Source of the DNA: Actinocorallia sp. API 0066
GTDB lineage: Bacteria; Actinomycetota; Actinomycetes; Streptosporangiales; Streptosporangiaceae
Direction: 5' to 3'
DNA: 64,000 nt
NCBI RefSeq assembly: GCF_020991275.1
Contig: NZ_JAJLQY010000005.1
Location: 124,001 to 188,000 of the forward strand
Shown piece after piece: positions 24,804-33,886 of the stretch. Made by a program: the position numbers and the translations under genes. The notes below the pieces were generated by a model. The model had not been told where the DNA came from. It ran no database searches and saw nothing but the letters and a program-made list of their open reading frames with translations. Each line of letters begins with the position of its first letter. Within the stretch, counting starts at the first letter, position 1.

Positions 24804-25580
24804 ATGGCCAAGCGGATCGAGGTCTCCGGCCTCAACGCCTACTACGGTGGCTTCCTCGCCGTCGAGGACGTCTCGATGACCATCGAGCCGCGCTCGGTGA
24901 CCGCCTTCATCGGGCCGTCCGGCTGCGGCAAGTCCACCTTCCTGCGCACCCTCAACCGGATGCACGAGGTGATCCCGGGCGCCCGCGTCGACGGCAAGGT
25001 CATGCTCGACGACCAGGACCTGTACGGCGACAAGGTGGACCCGGTCGCGGTCCGGCGGGTCGTCGGCATGGTGTTCCAGCGGCCGAACCCGTTCCCGACC
25101 ATGTCGATCTACGACAACGTCGCGGCGGGCCTCAAGCTGAACGGCGTCAAGGGCAAGAGCGAGCTCGACGGGATCGTCGAGACGTCACTCAAGGGCGCCA
25201 ACCTGTGGAACGAGGTCAAGGACCGGCTGCCGAAGCCGGGCGCGGGCCTTTCCGGCGGGCAGCAGCAGCGCCTGTGCATCGCCCGCGCCATCGCGGTGCA
25301 GCCGCAGGTCCTGCTGATGGACGAGCCGTGCTCGGCGCTCGACCCGATCTCGACCCTCGCGATCGAGGACCTCATCGCGCAGCTGAAGTCGCAGTACACG
25401 ATCGTCATCGTGACGCACAACATGCAGCAGGCGGCGCGTGTCTCGGACCGCACCGCGTTCTTCAACATCGCGGGCACGGGCAAGCCCGGCAAGCTCATCG
25501 AGCTGGACGAGACCTCGAAGATCTTCACCAACCCGACGGAGAAGGCGACCGAGGACTACATCACCGGACGCTTCGGCTGA
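24804..25580 (+). CDS. pstB: Phosphate ABC transporter ATP-binding protein PstB
   Basis: A 258-residue ABC ATPase with Walker [10 protein letters not shown] (37-45), Q-loop [11 protein letters not shown], signature LSGGQQQR, Walker [13 protein letters not shown] and the H-loop His in [13 protein letters not shown]. The PNPFPMS-like Q-loop is specific to PstB. It hydrolyses ATP to drive Pi import through PstCA. An AAGGAG site lies about 11 nt before the ATG. A terminator hairpin follows. Confidence 0.97.
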   Translation: MAKRIEVSGLNAYYGGFLAVEDVSMTIEPRSVTAFIGPSGCGKSTFLRTLNRMHEVIPGARVDGKVMLDDQDLYGDKVDPVAVRRVVGMVFQRPNPFPTMSIYDNVAAGLKLNGVKGKSELDGIVETSLKGANLWNEVKDRLPKPGAGLSGGQQQRLCIARAIAVQPQVLLMDEPCSALDPISTLAIEDLIAQLKSQYTIVIVTHNMQQAARVSDRTAFFNIAGTGKPGKLIELDETSKIFTNPTEKATEDYITGRFG

Positions 25581-25611
25581 CCCGGACCCCCGGGGTCGGA
25601 ACCGGGGGTGA

Positions 25612-25644
25612 GAAGGCCCACACCGCGCGACGGGGTGGGCCTTC
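25612..25644 (+). terminator. Terminator of the pst operon
   Basis: A 10-bp perfect stem GAAGGCCCAC / GTGGGCCTTC around a 13-nt loop, 31 nt after the pstB stop. Confidence 0.7.
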
Positions 25645-25814
25645 GCCGTGTCCGGGCGCGCGGGGCGTGTCGCGGGGTGTGCGGGGGAACGATCATTGGT
25701 AACCATCACAGGATGACGGCGGTGGACTGCAAGGAAATCTAGGGTGAAAGTTCGTCATACCGGTGAACTCCGCCTACGATCACGTGCGGACAGTTCCCGC
25801 ACTAGGAGAAGAAC

Positions 25815-26432
25815 GTGCGCTTGCGTCTCACACCTCGTGAAGACGGCTTCTACGACCTGTTCGCCGACTCGGCGAACAACATCGTGACCGGGGCCCGCCT
25901 TCTCGTGGAACTCATCAGCGACGGCGCTGACCGGGAGGCCATCGCGGAGAAGATGCGCGCCTGCGAGCACGCGGGCGACGAATGCACCCACGCGATCTTG
26001 CACAGGCTCAACGAAAGCTTCATCACCCCGTTCGACCGCGAGGACATCTACGACCTGGCCTCGCAGCTCGACGACGTGATGGACTACATGGAGGAGGCAG
26101 CGGACCTCGTCGTCCTCTACAAGATCGACAAGCTGCCCAGCGACGTGCTGCGGCAGGTCGAGGTCCTGGAGCGCGCCGCCGAGCTGACCGCCGAGGCGAT
26201 GCCCCGGCTCAAGGCGATGCGGGAACTCAACGAGTACTGGATCGAGATCAACCGGCTGGAGAACCAGGGCGACCAGATCCACCGCCGCCTCCTCGCCCGC
26301 CTGTTCAGCGGCGAGTACGAGCCGCTCGAGGTCATGAAGCTGCAGCAGGTCATCGACAGGCTGGAGGACGCCACCGACGCGTTCGAGCACGTCGCCAACA
26401 CCATCGAGACCATCGCGGTCAAGGAATCATGA
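25815..26432 (+). CDS. DUF47 (PhoU-like) accessory protein of the Pit transporter
   Basis: A 205-residue all-helical PhoU-like DUF47 protein. The conserved acidic repeats (EHAGDECTHAILHRLNESFITPFDREDIY; ENQGDQIHRRL) bind metal in this family. It starts at GTG 25815 behind AGGAGAAG. The stop overlaps pit by 4 nt. DUF47 proteins pair with Pit permeases and are thought to regulate their activity; that partnership is what the context supports. Confidence 0.92.
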   Translation: MRLRLTPREDGFYDLFADSANNIVTGARLLVELISDGADREAIAEKMRACEHAGDECTHAILHRLNESFITPFDREDIYDLASQLDDVMDYMEEAADLVVLYKIDKLPSDVLRQVEVLERAAELTAEAMPRLKAMRELNEYWIEINRLENQGDQIHRRLLARLFSGEYEPLEVMKLQQVIDRLEDATDAFEHVANTIETIAVKES

Positions 26433-27580
26433 CGACGCAGGGTCCGTCGCTGACCAAGGAGGCTCCCCCGGAGCACTCCACGGGGGCCAGCACCAAACAG
26501 GCCCGCACCACCTGGGTGTCGGTGATCGGCGGTGTCCTCACCGTCGTCATCGGTGTCTTCGCCGTCTTCCGGCTCGGGCCGTCCGTCGAGACGATCAGCC
26601 TCGTCGCCGTCGTCGCGGTCGCCCTCGGGTTCAACTACACCAACGGCTTCCACGACGCGGCCAACGCCATCGCCACCTCGGTGTCCACCCGGGCACTGAC
26701 ACCGAGGGCGGCACTGCTGATGGCCGCGATCATGAACCTGCTCGGCTCGTTCGTCGGCGTCGGGGTCGCCAAGACGATCGCCGACATCCTCCCCGACCTG
26801 TCCGGGCTGAGCGGGCTCGGCGTCGTCTTCGCGGCGCTCGCTGGGGCCATCATCTGGAACCTCGTCACGTGGTGGTTCGGGCTGCCGTCGTCGTCGTCGC
26901 ACGCGCTGATCGGCGGGCTCGTCGGCGCGGGACTCGCCGCGGCGACGGCCATCGGCTGGGACAAGGTCGTCGAGAAGGTCGTCATCCCGATGATCATCTC
27001 GCCGCTGGCCGGGTTCGGGCTCGGCTACCTGTTCATGGTCCTCATCATGTGGGTGTTCCGGCGGGCCAAGCCGGCCAAGGTCAGCCGCGGGTTCCGGATC
27101 GCGCAGTCCCTGTCGGCCGCCGCGATGGCGTTCGGGCACGGCCTCCAGGACGCGCAGAAGACCATGGGCGTCATCGTGCTCGCGCTCGTCGCCACCGGCT
27201 ACCAGACCGACGCCAGCCACGTGCCGCTGTGGGTCATCCTCGTCAGCGCCGCCGTCCTGTCGCTCGGCACCTACGCGGGCGGGTGGCGGATCATGCGGAC
27301 GCTCGGCCGCAGGGTCATCGAACTCGACCCGCCCAAGGGGTTCGCGGCCGAGGCGACGGCCTCGTCCATCCTCTACATCGCGGCGATGGGCTTCCACGCG
27401 CCCATCTCCACCACCCACGTGATCTCCTCGGCGATCATGGGCGTGGGCGCCACCAAGCGGCTGTCGGCGGTGCGGTGGGGCGTCGCGGGCAACATCCTCA
27501 TGGCGTGGGTCCTCACGCTGCCCGCGGCCGGCCTCATGGCGGCCGTCGTCTTCTGGGGGCTCAGCCTCTTCGGCGTCTGA
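26429..27580 (+). CDS. pit: Low-affinity inorganic phosphate transporter Pit
   Basis: A 383-residue PiT-family permease from ATG 26429, coupled to the DUF47 gene. It has about 10-11 membrane helices and both PiT signature repeats: GFNYTNGFHDAANAIATSVS in the N-terminal half and FGHGLQDAQKTMGVI in the second. It imports metal-phosphate complexes with protons when phosphate is plentiful, complementing the high-affinity Pst system next door. Confidence 0.95.
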   Translation: MTTQGPSLTKEAPPEHSTGASTKQARTTWVSVIGGVLTVVIGVFAVFRLGPSVETISLVAVVAVALGFNYTNGFHDAANAIATSVSTRALTPRAALLMAAIMNLLGSFVGVGVAKTIADILPDLSGLSGLGVVFAALAGAIIWNLVTWWFGLPSSSSHALIGGLVGAGLAAATAIGWDKVVEKVVIPMIISPLAGFGLGYLFMVLIMWVFRRAKPAKVSRGFRIAQSLSAAAMAFGHGLQDAQKTMGVIVLALVATGYQTDASHVPLWVILVSAAVLSLGTYAGGWRIMRTLGRRVIELDPPKGFAAEATASSILYIAAMGFHAPISTTHVISSAIMGVGATKRLSAVRWGVAGNILMAWVLTLPAAGLMAAVVFWGLSLFGV

Positions 27581-27596
27581 GTCCCTTCGCCCGTCA

Positions 27597-27629
27597 CCGA
27601 GCCCGCACCTTCCCCGAGTGCGGGCTCGG
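27597..27629. terminator. Hairpin between pit and the small minus-strand gene
   Basis: The 12-bp perfect stem CCGAGCCCGCAC / GTGCGGGCTCGG with a 9-nt loop serves both converging genes. Confidence 0.7.
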
Positions 27630-27636
27630 CCGGGCG

Positions 27637-27822
27637 TCAGAAAGCGTCCGCCGCCGGGCCCATCGAGCACGGCTCGGCGGCGACGCCCAGCACGATGTCG
27701 ATCTCGGCCTCGGTGAGCCGCCGGTCGGCCACGGCGACAGCGCTCAACAGCTCAGAGACCAGCTCGATCTCGCCGAGCGCGACGTCGTCGTGCAGCCGCC
27801 GGTCGAGTTCGGACAGGCGCAC
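27637..27822 (-). CDS. Small conserved-looking hypothetical protein
   Basis: 61 residues from GTG 27822, with GGAGG about 8 nt upstream. The acidic helical sequence (LSELDRRLHDDVALGEIELV; RRLTEAEIDIVLGV) looks like a small regulator or adaptor, not a random frame. No domain recognised. It is read towards pit, and shares a bidirectional terminator with it. It lies 117 nt downstream of the giant 27939 gene on the same strand, so co-transcription with that gene is possible. Confidence 0.6.
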   Translation of the reverse strand: MRLSELDRRLHDDVALGEIELVSELLSAVAVADRRLTEAEIDIVLGVAAEPCSMGPAADAF

Positions 27823-27938
27823 CGTCCCCACCTCCGCTCCATGGCCCCGCTTGGTCCCCCAGGGTACGCGGCGGTGCCGCGCCCGCCCATGACCCATGAG
27901 GGCTAGCCGGGGGCTATTCGCGACACCACCCCGCGCGG

Positions 27939-30900
27939 CTAGGCGTCGTCGCGGCGGTTCTGCTGGAGGTCGCCGAGCATCCGCTCCAGGCCGGACTCCG
28001 GCAGGTCGCGGACGGTGAGGCGGGCCGACGTGAGCGCGTCGGCGCCGACGACGCCGGCGATCCGCCTGGCCTGCCGGGCGACCGTCTCGTTGAACCACTG
28101 GTGCACGGTGCGGCCGAACGCGAAGTCCTTGTTGTCGCGGAACCGGGTGATACGGGTGAGAAGTTCCAGACGGAGCTCCTCGTCCACCATGTACAGCTTC
28201 TTCTCGGCGAGCTTCACGAACAGTTGGACGAGCTCGCGGTCGGTCGGCGCGATGAAGTCGAGCCGGTCGAACGTCGCGGCGATGTCGGGATTCGCCGTAG
28301 CGAACGGGTCGATGTCGGTCGCGGCGAGGATCAGCATGTACGGGTGCTCGCGCTGGCCCCGGAACAGCTCCGCGACGGCCTCCGGGGTGAGCCCGTCCGC
28401 CTTCTGCACGAGCAGCACGCCGCCCTCGGCCTGCCGGACGATCCCCGCCGTGCGCAGCTCCGTCTCCAGCGCGTCGCGGCCCAGGATGTGCTCCGGGCGG
28501 CACTGGATCAGATGGCCGGACGGGAGGACGCCCAGCACGCCGAAGATGCCCGCGATGATGCCCGCGACCGTCGCCTTGCCGGTGCCGGGCGGGCCCTCGC
28601 AGATGATGTTGACGGGGTGGTCCGCCTCGCGGGCCAGGCGCTCCACCTCGGCCTTGACCTCGGTGAGGCCGATCAGGTCGGTGAGGAGGTCGAGGTAGCC
28701 GTCGACGTCGCCGCTGGGCCGGAGCGCGGGCTCGATCGACTCGGCGACGCCCGCGAAGTCCACCGCCTGGAGCACGAGCCGCTCCTGGGCGCCCCCTCCG
28801 CGGCCCACAGCGTGGTTGTAGGCCCGTTCCAGGTACGTCTCGACAAGTCTGGCGGCGGTGAGGTCGCCGGGGCCCCTGAGGCGCTGTAGGTCCTCGCGGA
28901 CGGCGTCCCACGCGATGGTGTCGAGGGACGCGCGGCGCTCGTCGGCCAGGACGCGCAGCAGCGTCGTGCGCTCCTCGATGTCGCGCAGCTCCGGCAGCCG
29001 GTAGACGCGGAACACCTGGGCGATCTCCGGGTGTTCCTCGGAAATGCGACGGTAGGAACGCGGGTCGCAGGTGGCGACGAGGGGCGTCCTGGCCCGCGCG
29101 CGGACGGTCTTCAACGTCCTCAGGAACACACGCGGGTCGTTGGCGTCCAGCAGCGCGACGTCCAGCCGCTCCAGCAGCACCGCCGACCCGACGGGATCGA
29201 ACAGCGTCGCCAACCGCTCCAGCGCTAGCCCCCTGAGGTCCTCCGCGTCGTGCACGGTCAGCGCCCCGTCGGACACCGCGCCGGAGATCATCCGCGCGAA
29301 CCTGCGCTGCCCGGTGTGCGGCGTCCCCACCAGCAACACCGAAACCGCCACCGGCCCGCTGTAGACCGGCTCCACGCGCGTGGCCCCGGCCCCCGCTCCG
29401 TCGAACACCGTGGCCCGAGCCGCCCCGGAGTCCATCATCGTCGCCTGCGGATCGAACGCCCCGCCCCGCGCCGCCTCCGGCCCGGAAACCCGCCGATCCC
29501 CACCCGCCGGATCCATCATCGTCGCGTGCGGATCGAACCCGCCCCGCGGCTCCCCCGCACCGCCCGCCGCCGAGTCGAACACCGTCGCCTGCCCGTCGAC
29601 CCCTCCACGAGCCGCAGCGGCCCCGCCGTCAAACATCGTCGCCTGAGCGTCAACGTCCCCACGAGCCCGCCCAGCCCCCGCAGCCCCATCAAACATCGTG
29701 GCCTGCGGATCAAACCCCGCCCCCGCAGCCCCGTCAAGCATCGTCGCCTGCGGATCGAACCTCCCGTCAGGCGCCGTAGGCCCTTCCCCCTCACCCTGCG
29801 CCGCGTCAAGGCCGAACGCGCCAGGCGGCGCGACCATCGTGCGCGGCGGCTCCCCCGAGCCTCCCGGCCCGGAACCCTGGGCGCCCTGCGACGGTCCGCC
29901 CACGCCCTGCTGGCCGGGGCCGCCGGTGCCCGGCTGCGGCGCGTCCAAGCCGAACGCGCCGGGCGGCGCGACCATCGTGCGCGGCGGCTCTCCGGAGCCT
30001 GCGGGCCCGGAACCCTGCGCGCCCTGCACGGAGCCTCCCGGACCGCCCTGGGGCGGCAGCGCGGCGGGGCCGCCGGTGCCCGGCTGGGCGGCGTCCAAGC
30101 CGAAGGCGCCAGGCGGCGCGACCATGGTGCGCGGCGGCTCTCCGGAGCCTGCCGGGCCGGGGCCCTGGGCGCCCTGCGACGGTCCGCCCACGCCCTGCTG
30201 GCCGGGGCCGCCGGTGCCCGGCTGGGCGGCGTCGAGGCCGAAGGCGCCGGGGGGCGCGACCATGGTGCGTGGGGGTTCGGCCGGGTCGGTCTGGGGGGTG
30301 GAGGGGTCGGGGAGGAGGGCTGCCAGGTTCTGGTCGAGCATGGTGAGGGGGGCGTCGGGGGTGGGGGCTCGGTAGACCTGGGTGGAGTCGGCGGCGAAGG
30401 TGGGGGCCGGGAGGGCGTCGAGGAAGGCGGCGGCGTCGTCGCTCGGGTCGTAGACGAAGGTGACGCCTCGACGGGTGACGGTGGCGGCCTCGGGACGGCC
30501 CTCGGGGGGCGGCGCGATGTCGCGGACCGGACGGGACGGGACGGGCGCGAAGTCGAGGATGTCGCCGACCATCGTCTCGGACATGACGCGGGTGCCGTCG
30601 GACGGCACGGGCGTGCCCCGGCCGGCGGCGCGCGGGCTCGGCACGGGCGGCTGGCTCGGCCCGCCGGGACGGTCGAACCCGACCGGCCCGGTCGTGTAGG
30701 CGTCCGGCTGCGCGTCGGCGGCCTCACCCCCGCCCAGCAGCTTCCCGCCGAACCTCCTGGCCTTCCCCCAGGCCCGCTCGAACGCCTTGCCCGCCTGCTG
30801 CGCGAGCTCGTCCGCCGTCGGCCCCCGCTGCACCCCGGGCCGCCGCACCCCCCCTTGCTCCGGAACCCCACCCACCCCGAACTGAGCCCCCGCCTGCGCC

Positions 30901-33140
30901 GGGTCCCCACCCTGCACCCCACCCGCGCCGAACTGCCCACCGGGCTGCCCGGAAGCCCCGGCCGCGCCGAACTGCGCACCCGCCTGGCCCACGTCTCCCG
31001 GCTGCCCGGGCCCTCCGGGCACGCCGAACTGGCCGCCCCCCTGCGCGCCAAAAGCGCCCGCCTGACCCGCATCTCCCTGGGCACCGGGGGGACCGAACTG
31101 CCCACCCGGCTGACCCGGAACCCCTGCCGCCCCGAACTGGGCGCCCGCCTGGGCACCAAACCCGCCCTGCCCCGCGTCACCCGGCTGCCCAGACCCTCCG
31201 GGCGCGCCAAAAGCACCCGCCTGCGCCGGGTCCCCCTGGGCACCAGGGGGACCGAACTGCCCGCCCGGCTGACCGGAGACTCCGGGCGCGCCGAACTGCC
31301 CGCCCGGCTGGCCCGGAACCCCGGCGCCGAACTGCGCGCCCGGCTGGGCGCCGAAACCCGGCTGGCCCGCGTCGCCGAACTGGCCGCCTGCCTGCGCGCC
31401 GAAGGCGCCCGCCTGGGCCGGGTCCCCTGCCTGGACGCCGGGGGGACCGAACTGCCCGCCGGGCTGGCCCGGAACTCCGGGCGCGCCGAACTGGGCGCCC
31501 GGCTGGGCGCCGAAGCCCGCATGGGCCGCGTCGCCCGGCTGGCCGAGGGCTCCGGGCGCGCCGAAAGCCGCGCCCGCATGGGCCGGGTCGCCGAACTGGC
31601 CGCCGGGCTGGCCGGGGGAGCCGAACTGGGCACCTGCCTGGCCCGGGTCGCCGGGCTGGCCCGGAACCCCGGCGGCGCCGAACTGGGCGGCGAAGCCCGG
31701 TTGGGCCGGGTCGCCGGGCTGGCCGGGGGTGAAAGCGGCGGGTTGGGCGGGGGCGGCGGGTTGGGTGGCGGTGGCTCGGGTGGGGCCGATGAGTTCGGTG
31801 AGGACGGCGATGGGGACGGGGAAGCCTCGGGGGCGGGCGGGGATGCCGCCGCCCAGGCGGCACCAGGCCAGGTCGAGGGCGTAGAGGGTGGCGAGGAACT
31901 GTTCGCGGTTGTGGGCGGTGCCCTCGCGGAGCTGGTCGGGGAGGCGGCCGGATTCGGGCCAGAAGCGGCGCCGGAGTGGGTGGCCCGCCTGCGTTGTCAT
32001 GGCCTGGACGGTGAAGCGGAGTTCGGGGTCGAGCCAGCGCGTCACCTCGTTGACGACGTCGCCTCGGATGATCGAGAGGTCGGCGGCGAGCACGGCGGCG
32101 GCGATGAGCCGGGGTTCGACGAACGCCGGGTCGTTCGGCTCCCCGGCGGCGCGCACGAGGGTCTTGGCGAGGTCGTAGAAGGCGTGCCGGAAGCCGTCGC
32201 CGGGTGAGCTCTCCGAGCGCAGCGCGGGGCTGAGGTGCGGCGGGCAGCGGGTGATCCACAGCTGCGCGACGGCGGCGTCGCCGTGCGGCAGCGCCCCGTA
32301 GTCGACCTGCGGGTCGGCGAGCGTCGCGTTGAGGATGGCCAGCAGCGCGTCGGCGCGTGCGGCGAAGCGCGGCTCCTCGCGCAGCGCGGACGCCGTCGCC
32401 CACATCGTCCGCAGGACGACGACGGCGGCCTCCACCCGGTGCGCCCGCAGCCGCTCGACGTACAGGGAGGCGAGTTCCTCAAGGGTCGGCGGCGTAAGCC
32501 AACGTGGCCCCTCGATGCGCGGTAGCGGCGTGGCCCGGTACGGGTCCCACAGGCCGAGGAGCGCGGCGTCCTCCTGCGCGTCGAAGACCGGCGCGGACGC
32601 ACACCACAGCACCGTCCCCCAGCAGGCCGCGACGGTGCTGGGCACGGCCGGGGCGAAGTCGGCGAGCCAGCGGGCGGGGTTCTCGGGCCGTGGGTAGTCC
32701 TGCGCGTTGAGGGCGGCCGCCGATTCGAGGGTGGCGCGGACCTTGGCCGTCAGCCGGGAGAGGTCGGCGCCGAAGAAGGGCAGCGCGGTGGGCGCCGTGA
32801 CGGCGAAGTCGGGGCCGAGTGGCACGACGTGCGGGGGCAGCGCGGCGGCGGGCTGTGCGTTCTTGGCGGCGGCCCGGACGTGCGCGGCGTAAGGCGGCGG
32901 GCACAGGTACCACTGGGTGTCGCCGGGGTGCTTGCGGTACCAGCGCCGCCACGCGCCGAACAGCCACTGGGTGCCGTCGGGCAGTTCGAGGATCTGCCCG
33001 CCGACGGCGTGTTCGCGCTGGCCGGGCCGGGCGGCGGGCCACCAGTTGGCGCGCACGAGATCCTTGACGGCCCGCTCGGCCGCCTTGAACGGATCTGCCG
33101 CGCCGGCGTCACGCCGCTGGTTTCCCGGTCCCCATGCCAC
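27939..33140 (-). CDS. Giant scaffold-like protein with FG/PG repeats and CbbX/EccA-like AAA domain
   Basis: 1733 residues from GTG 33140 (ribosome site weak, so the start could be later). Residues 1-460 are an unrecognised Trp/Arg-rich alpha domain. Residues about 470-760 are Gly/Pro/Gln/Phe repeats (GQPGGQFGAPG type). A linker contains TMVGDILDF. Then come four copies of an EPPRTMVAPPGAFGLDA unit and about seven copies of an AT(M/V)xD unit. The C-terminus has two NTPase-like domains. The first has an altered loop GTPHTGQRRFAR. The second matches the CbbX/EccA/SpoVK type, with Walker A GPPGTGKAT but GGVLLVQKADGL where the family has an IDEA Walker B, so ATP hydrolysis is doubtful. Function unknown; a multivalent scaffold built on an AAA-fold is my inference. 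Confidence 0.75.
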   Translation of the reverse strand: MAWGPGNQRRDAGAADPFKAAERAVKDLVRANWWPAARPGQREHAVGGQILELPDGTQWLFGAWRRWYRKHPGDTQWYLCPPPYAAHVRAAAKNAQPAAALPPHVVPLGPDFAVTAPTALPFFGADLSRLTAKVRATLESAAALNAQDYPRPENPARWLADFAPAVPSTVAACWGTVLWCASAPVFDAQEDAALLGLWDPYRATPLPRIEGPRWLTPPTLEELASLYVERLRAHRVEAAVVVLRTMWATASALREEPRFAARADALLAILNATLADPQVDYGALPHGDAAVAQLWITRCPPHLSPALRSESSPGDGFRHAFYDLAKTLVRAAGEPNDPAFVEPRLIAAAVLAADLSIIRGDVVNEVTRWLDPELRFTVQAMTTQAGHPLRRRFWPESGRLPDQLREGTAHNREQFLATLYALDLAWCRLGGGIPARPRGFPVPIAVLTELIGPTRATATQPAAPAQPAAFTPGQPGDPAQPGFAAQFGAAGVPGQPGDPGQAGAQFGSPGQPGGQFGDPAHAGAAFGAPGALGQPGDAAHAGFGAQPGAQFGAPGVPGQPGGQFGPPGVQAGDPAQAGAFGAQAGGQFGDAGQPGFGAQPGAQFGAGVPGQPGGQFGAPGVSGQPGGQFGPPGAQGDPAQAGAFGAPGGSGQPGDAGQGGFGAQAGAQFGAAGVPGQPGGQFGPPGAQGDAGQAGAFGAQGGGQFGVPGGPGQPGDVGQAGAQFGAAGASGQPGGQFGAGGVQGGDPAQAGAQFGVGGVPEQGGVRRPGVQRGPTADELAQQAGKAFERAWGKARRFGGKLLGGGEAADAQPDAYTTGPVGFDRPGGPSQPPVPSPRAAGRGTPVPSDGTRVMSETMVGDILDFAPVPSRPVRDIAPPPEGRPEAATVTRRGVTFVYDPSDDAAAFLDALPAPTFAADSTQVYRAPTPDAPLTMLDQNLAALLPDPSTPQTDPAEPPRTMVAPPGAFGLDAAQPGTGGPGQQGVGGPSQGAQGPGPAGSGEPPRTMVAPPGAFGLDAAQPGTGGPAALPPQGGPGGSVQGAQGSGPAGSGEPPRTMVAPPGAFGLDAPQPGTGGPGQQGVGGPSQGAQGSGPGGSGEPPRTMVAPPGAFGLDAAQGEGEGPTAPDGRFDPQATMLDGAAGAGFDPQATMFDGAAGAGRARGDVDAQATMFDGGAAAARGGVDGQATVFDSAAGGAGEPRGGFDPHATMMDPAGGDRRVSGPEAARGGAFDPQATMMDSGAARATVFDGAGAGATRVEPVYSGPVAVSVLLVGTPHTGQRRFARMISGAVSDGALTVHDAEDLRGLALERLATLFDPVGSAVLLERLDVALLDANDPRVFLRTLKTVRARARTPLVATCDPRSYRRISEEHPEIAQVFRVYRLPELRDIEERTTLLRVLADERRASLDTIAWDAVREDLQRLRGPGDLTAARLVETYLERAYNHAVGRGGGAQERLVLQAVDFAGVAESIEPALRPSGDVDGYLDLLTDLIGLTEVKAEVERLAREADHPVNIICEGPPGTGKATVAGIIAGIFGVLGVLPSGHLIQCRPEHILGRDALETELRTAGIVRQAEGGVLLVQKADGLTPEAVAELFRGQREHPYMLILAATDIDPFATANPDIAATFDRLDFIAPTDRELVQLFVKLAEKKLYMVDEELRLELLTRITRFRDNKDFAFGRTVHQWFNETVARQARRIAGVVGADALTSARLTVRDLPESGLERMLGDLQQNRRDDA
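29370..29780 (-). repeat. Coding repeats with an AT(M/V)xD core
   Basis: About seven units share a core such as DPQATMLDG, DPQATMFDG, DGQATVFDS, DPHATMMDP and RATVFDG. Each has Thr followed three places later by Asp, the pTxxD shape recognised by some FHA domains when phosphorylated. Confidence 0.7.
29800..30280 (-). repeat. Four coding tandem repeats of about 136-150 bp
   Basis: Four copies encode EPPRTMVAPPGAFGLDA followed by a Gly/Gln/Pro spacer; copies begin near 29811, 29949, 30099 and 30235. DNA similarity is high, so they arose by recent tandem duplication and may vary in number. Confidence 0.8.
30880..31740 (-). repeat. Coding Gly/Pro/Gln/Phe repeats
   Basis: Roughly 290 codons of GQPGGQFG, GAQFGAPG and GDPAQAGAFGA units encode the disordered middle of the 1733-residue protein. 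Confidence 0.75.
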
Positions 33141-33157
33141 GCGGCCATGCTAATTGA

Positions 33158-33679
33158 TTACTTCCAGTCGACCTCGCGATGGCGGCGGGCGTTGTCGATG
33201 TAGTGCGTCGAGGTGTGTTCCAGGACGAGCCGGTCACCGTCGTTCAGTTCGCGGACGACACGCGCGGGCGATCCGGCGACGAGCACGCCGCCGGGGAACT
33301 TCTTGCCCGGCGTGACCAACGCTCCCGCTGCGACGAGCGTGCCTGCACCGATCCGGGCGCCGTTGAGGACGATCGCGCCGATGCCGATGAGGGAGCCCGT
33401 CTCCACGTAGGCGCCGTGCACCATCGCCTTGTGTCCGAGGGAGACGCGGTCTTCGAGGATCGCGGGGGAGCCGGGGTCGGAGTGGAGGCAGCTCAGGTCC
33501 TGGATGTTCACGCCTTCACCGACCACGACGACTTCGCTGTCGCCGCGCAGGACTGTCCCGTACCAGACGTTGGCGTCCTTGCCGAGGGTGACTTTCCCGA
33601 CGACGACGGCGCCCGGTGCGATCCAGGCGGTGGGGTGGATGTCCGGCTCGTTCGCGCCCAGTGCGCCCAGATACGTCAT
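33158..33679 (-). CDS. Gamma-class carbonic anhydrase family protein
   Basis: The 173-residue left-handed beta-helix protein has hexapeptide repeats (IHPTAWIAPGAVVVGKVTLG). The three zinc-ligand His of gamma carbonic anhydrases are present with the family spacing: His66, His83, His88. The Arg-Asp pair of RGDSEVV is also kept. It is the short (CaiE/YrdA-like) form, for which carbonic anhydrase activity varies. Cytoplasmic. Confidence 0.9.
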   Translation of the reverse strand: MTYLGALGANEPDIHPTAWIAPGAVVVGKVTLGKDANVWYGTVLRGDSEVVVVGEGVNIQDLSCLHSDPGSPAILEDRVSLGHKAMVHGAYVETGSLIGIGAIVLNGARIGAGTLVAAGALVTPGKKFPGGVLVAGSPARVVRELNDGDRLVLEHTSTHYIDNARRHREVDWK

Positions 33680-33886
33680 GAGCCGTATTGTGTCTGGTTC
33701 GGGGTGCGGACTCTGACGGCGACCCGCAATTCACGCGAGTACCGGCGTTTCGGTTGCGCGAACAGGTCAGACCGGACCAGAGTCGGACCGAAGCCTGTAC
33801 TGAAGCCAGTATCAGGGGTCACCCCGGCCCCAACCGAACCGAACACCAGCAGATCCCCGGTCACGGGGCCGACCGCCTGAGGCACC

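Noticed and set aside
25742-25768. Possible PHO box before the DUF47-pit operon
   Set aside because: GGTGAA-like units are 19 nt apart rather than 11 or 22, so the spacing does not fit.
29250-32207. Long open frame opposite the giant repeat protein
   Set aside because: Antisense shadow. The repeats keep stop codons out of several frames; the minus-strand product has the AAA domain and sensible structure.
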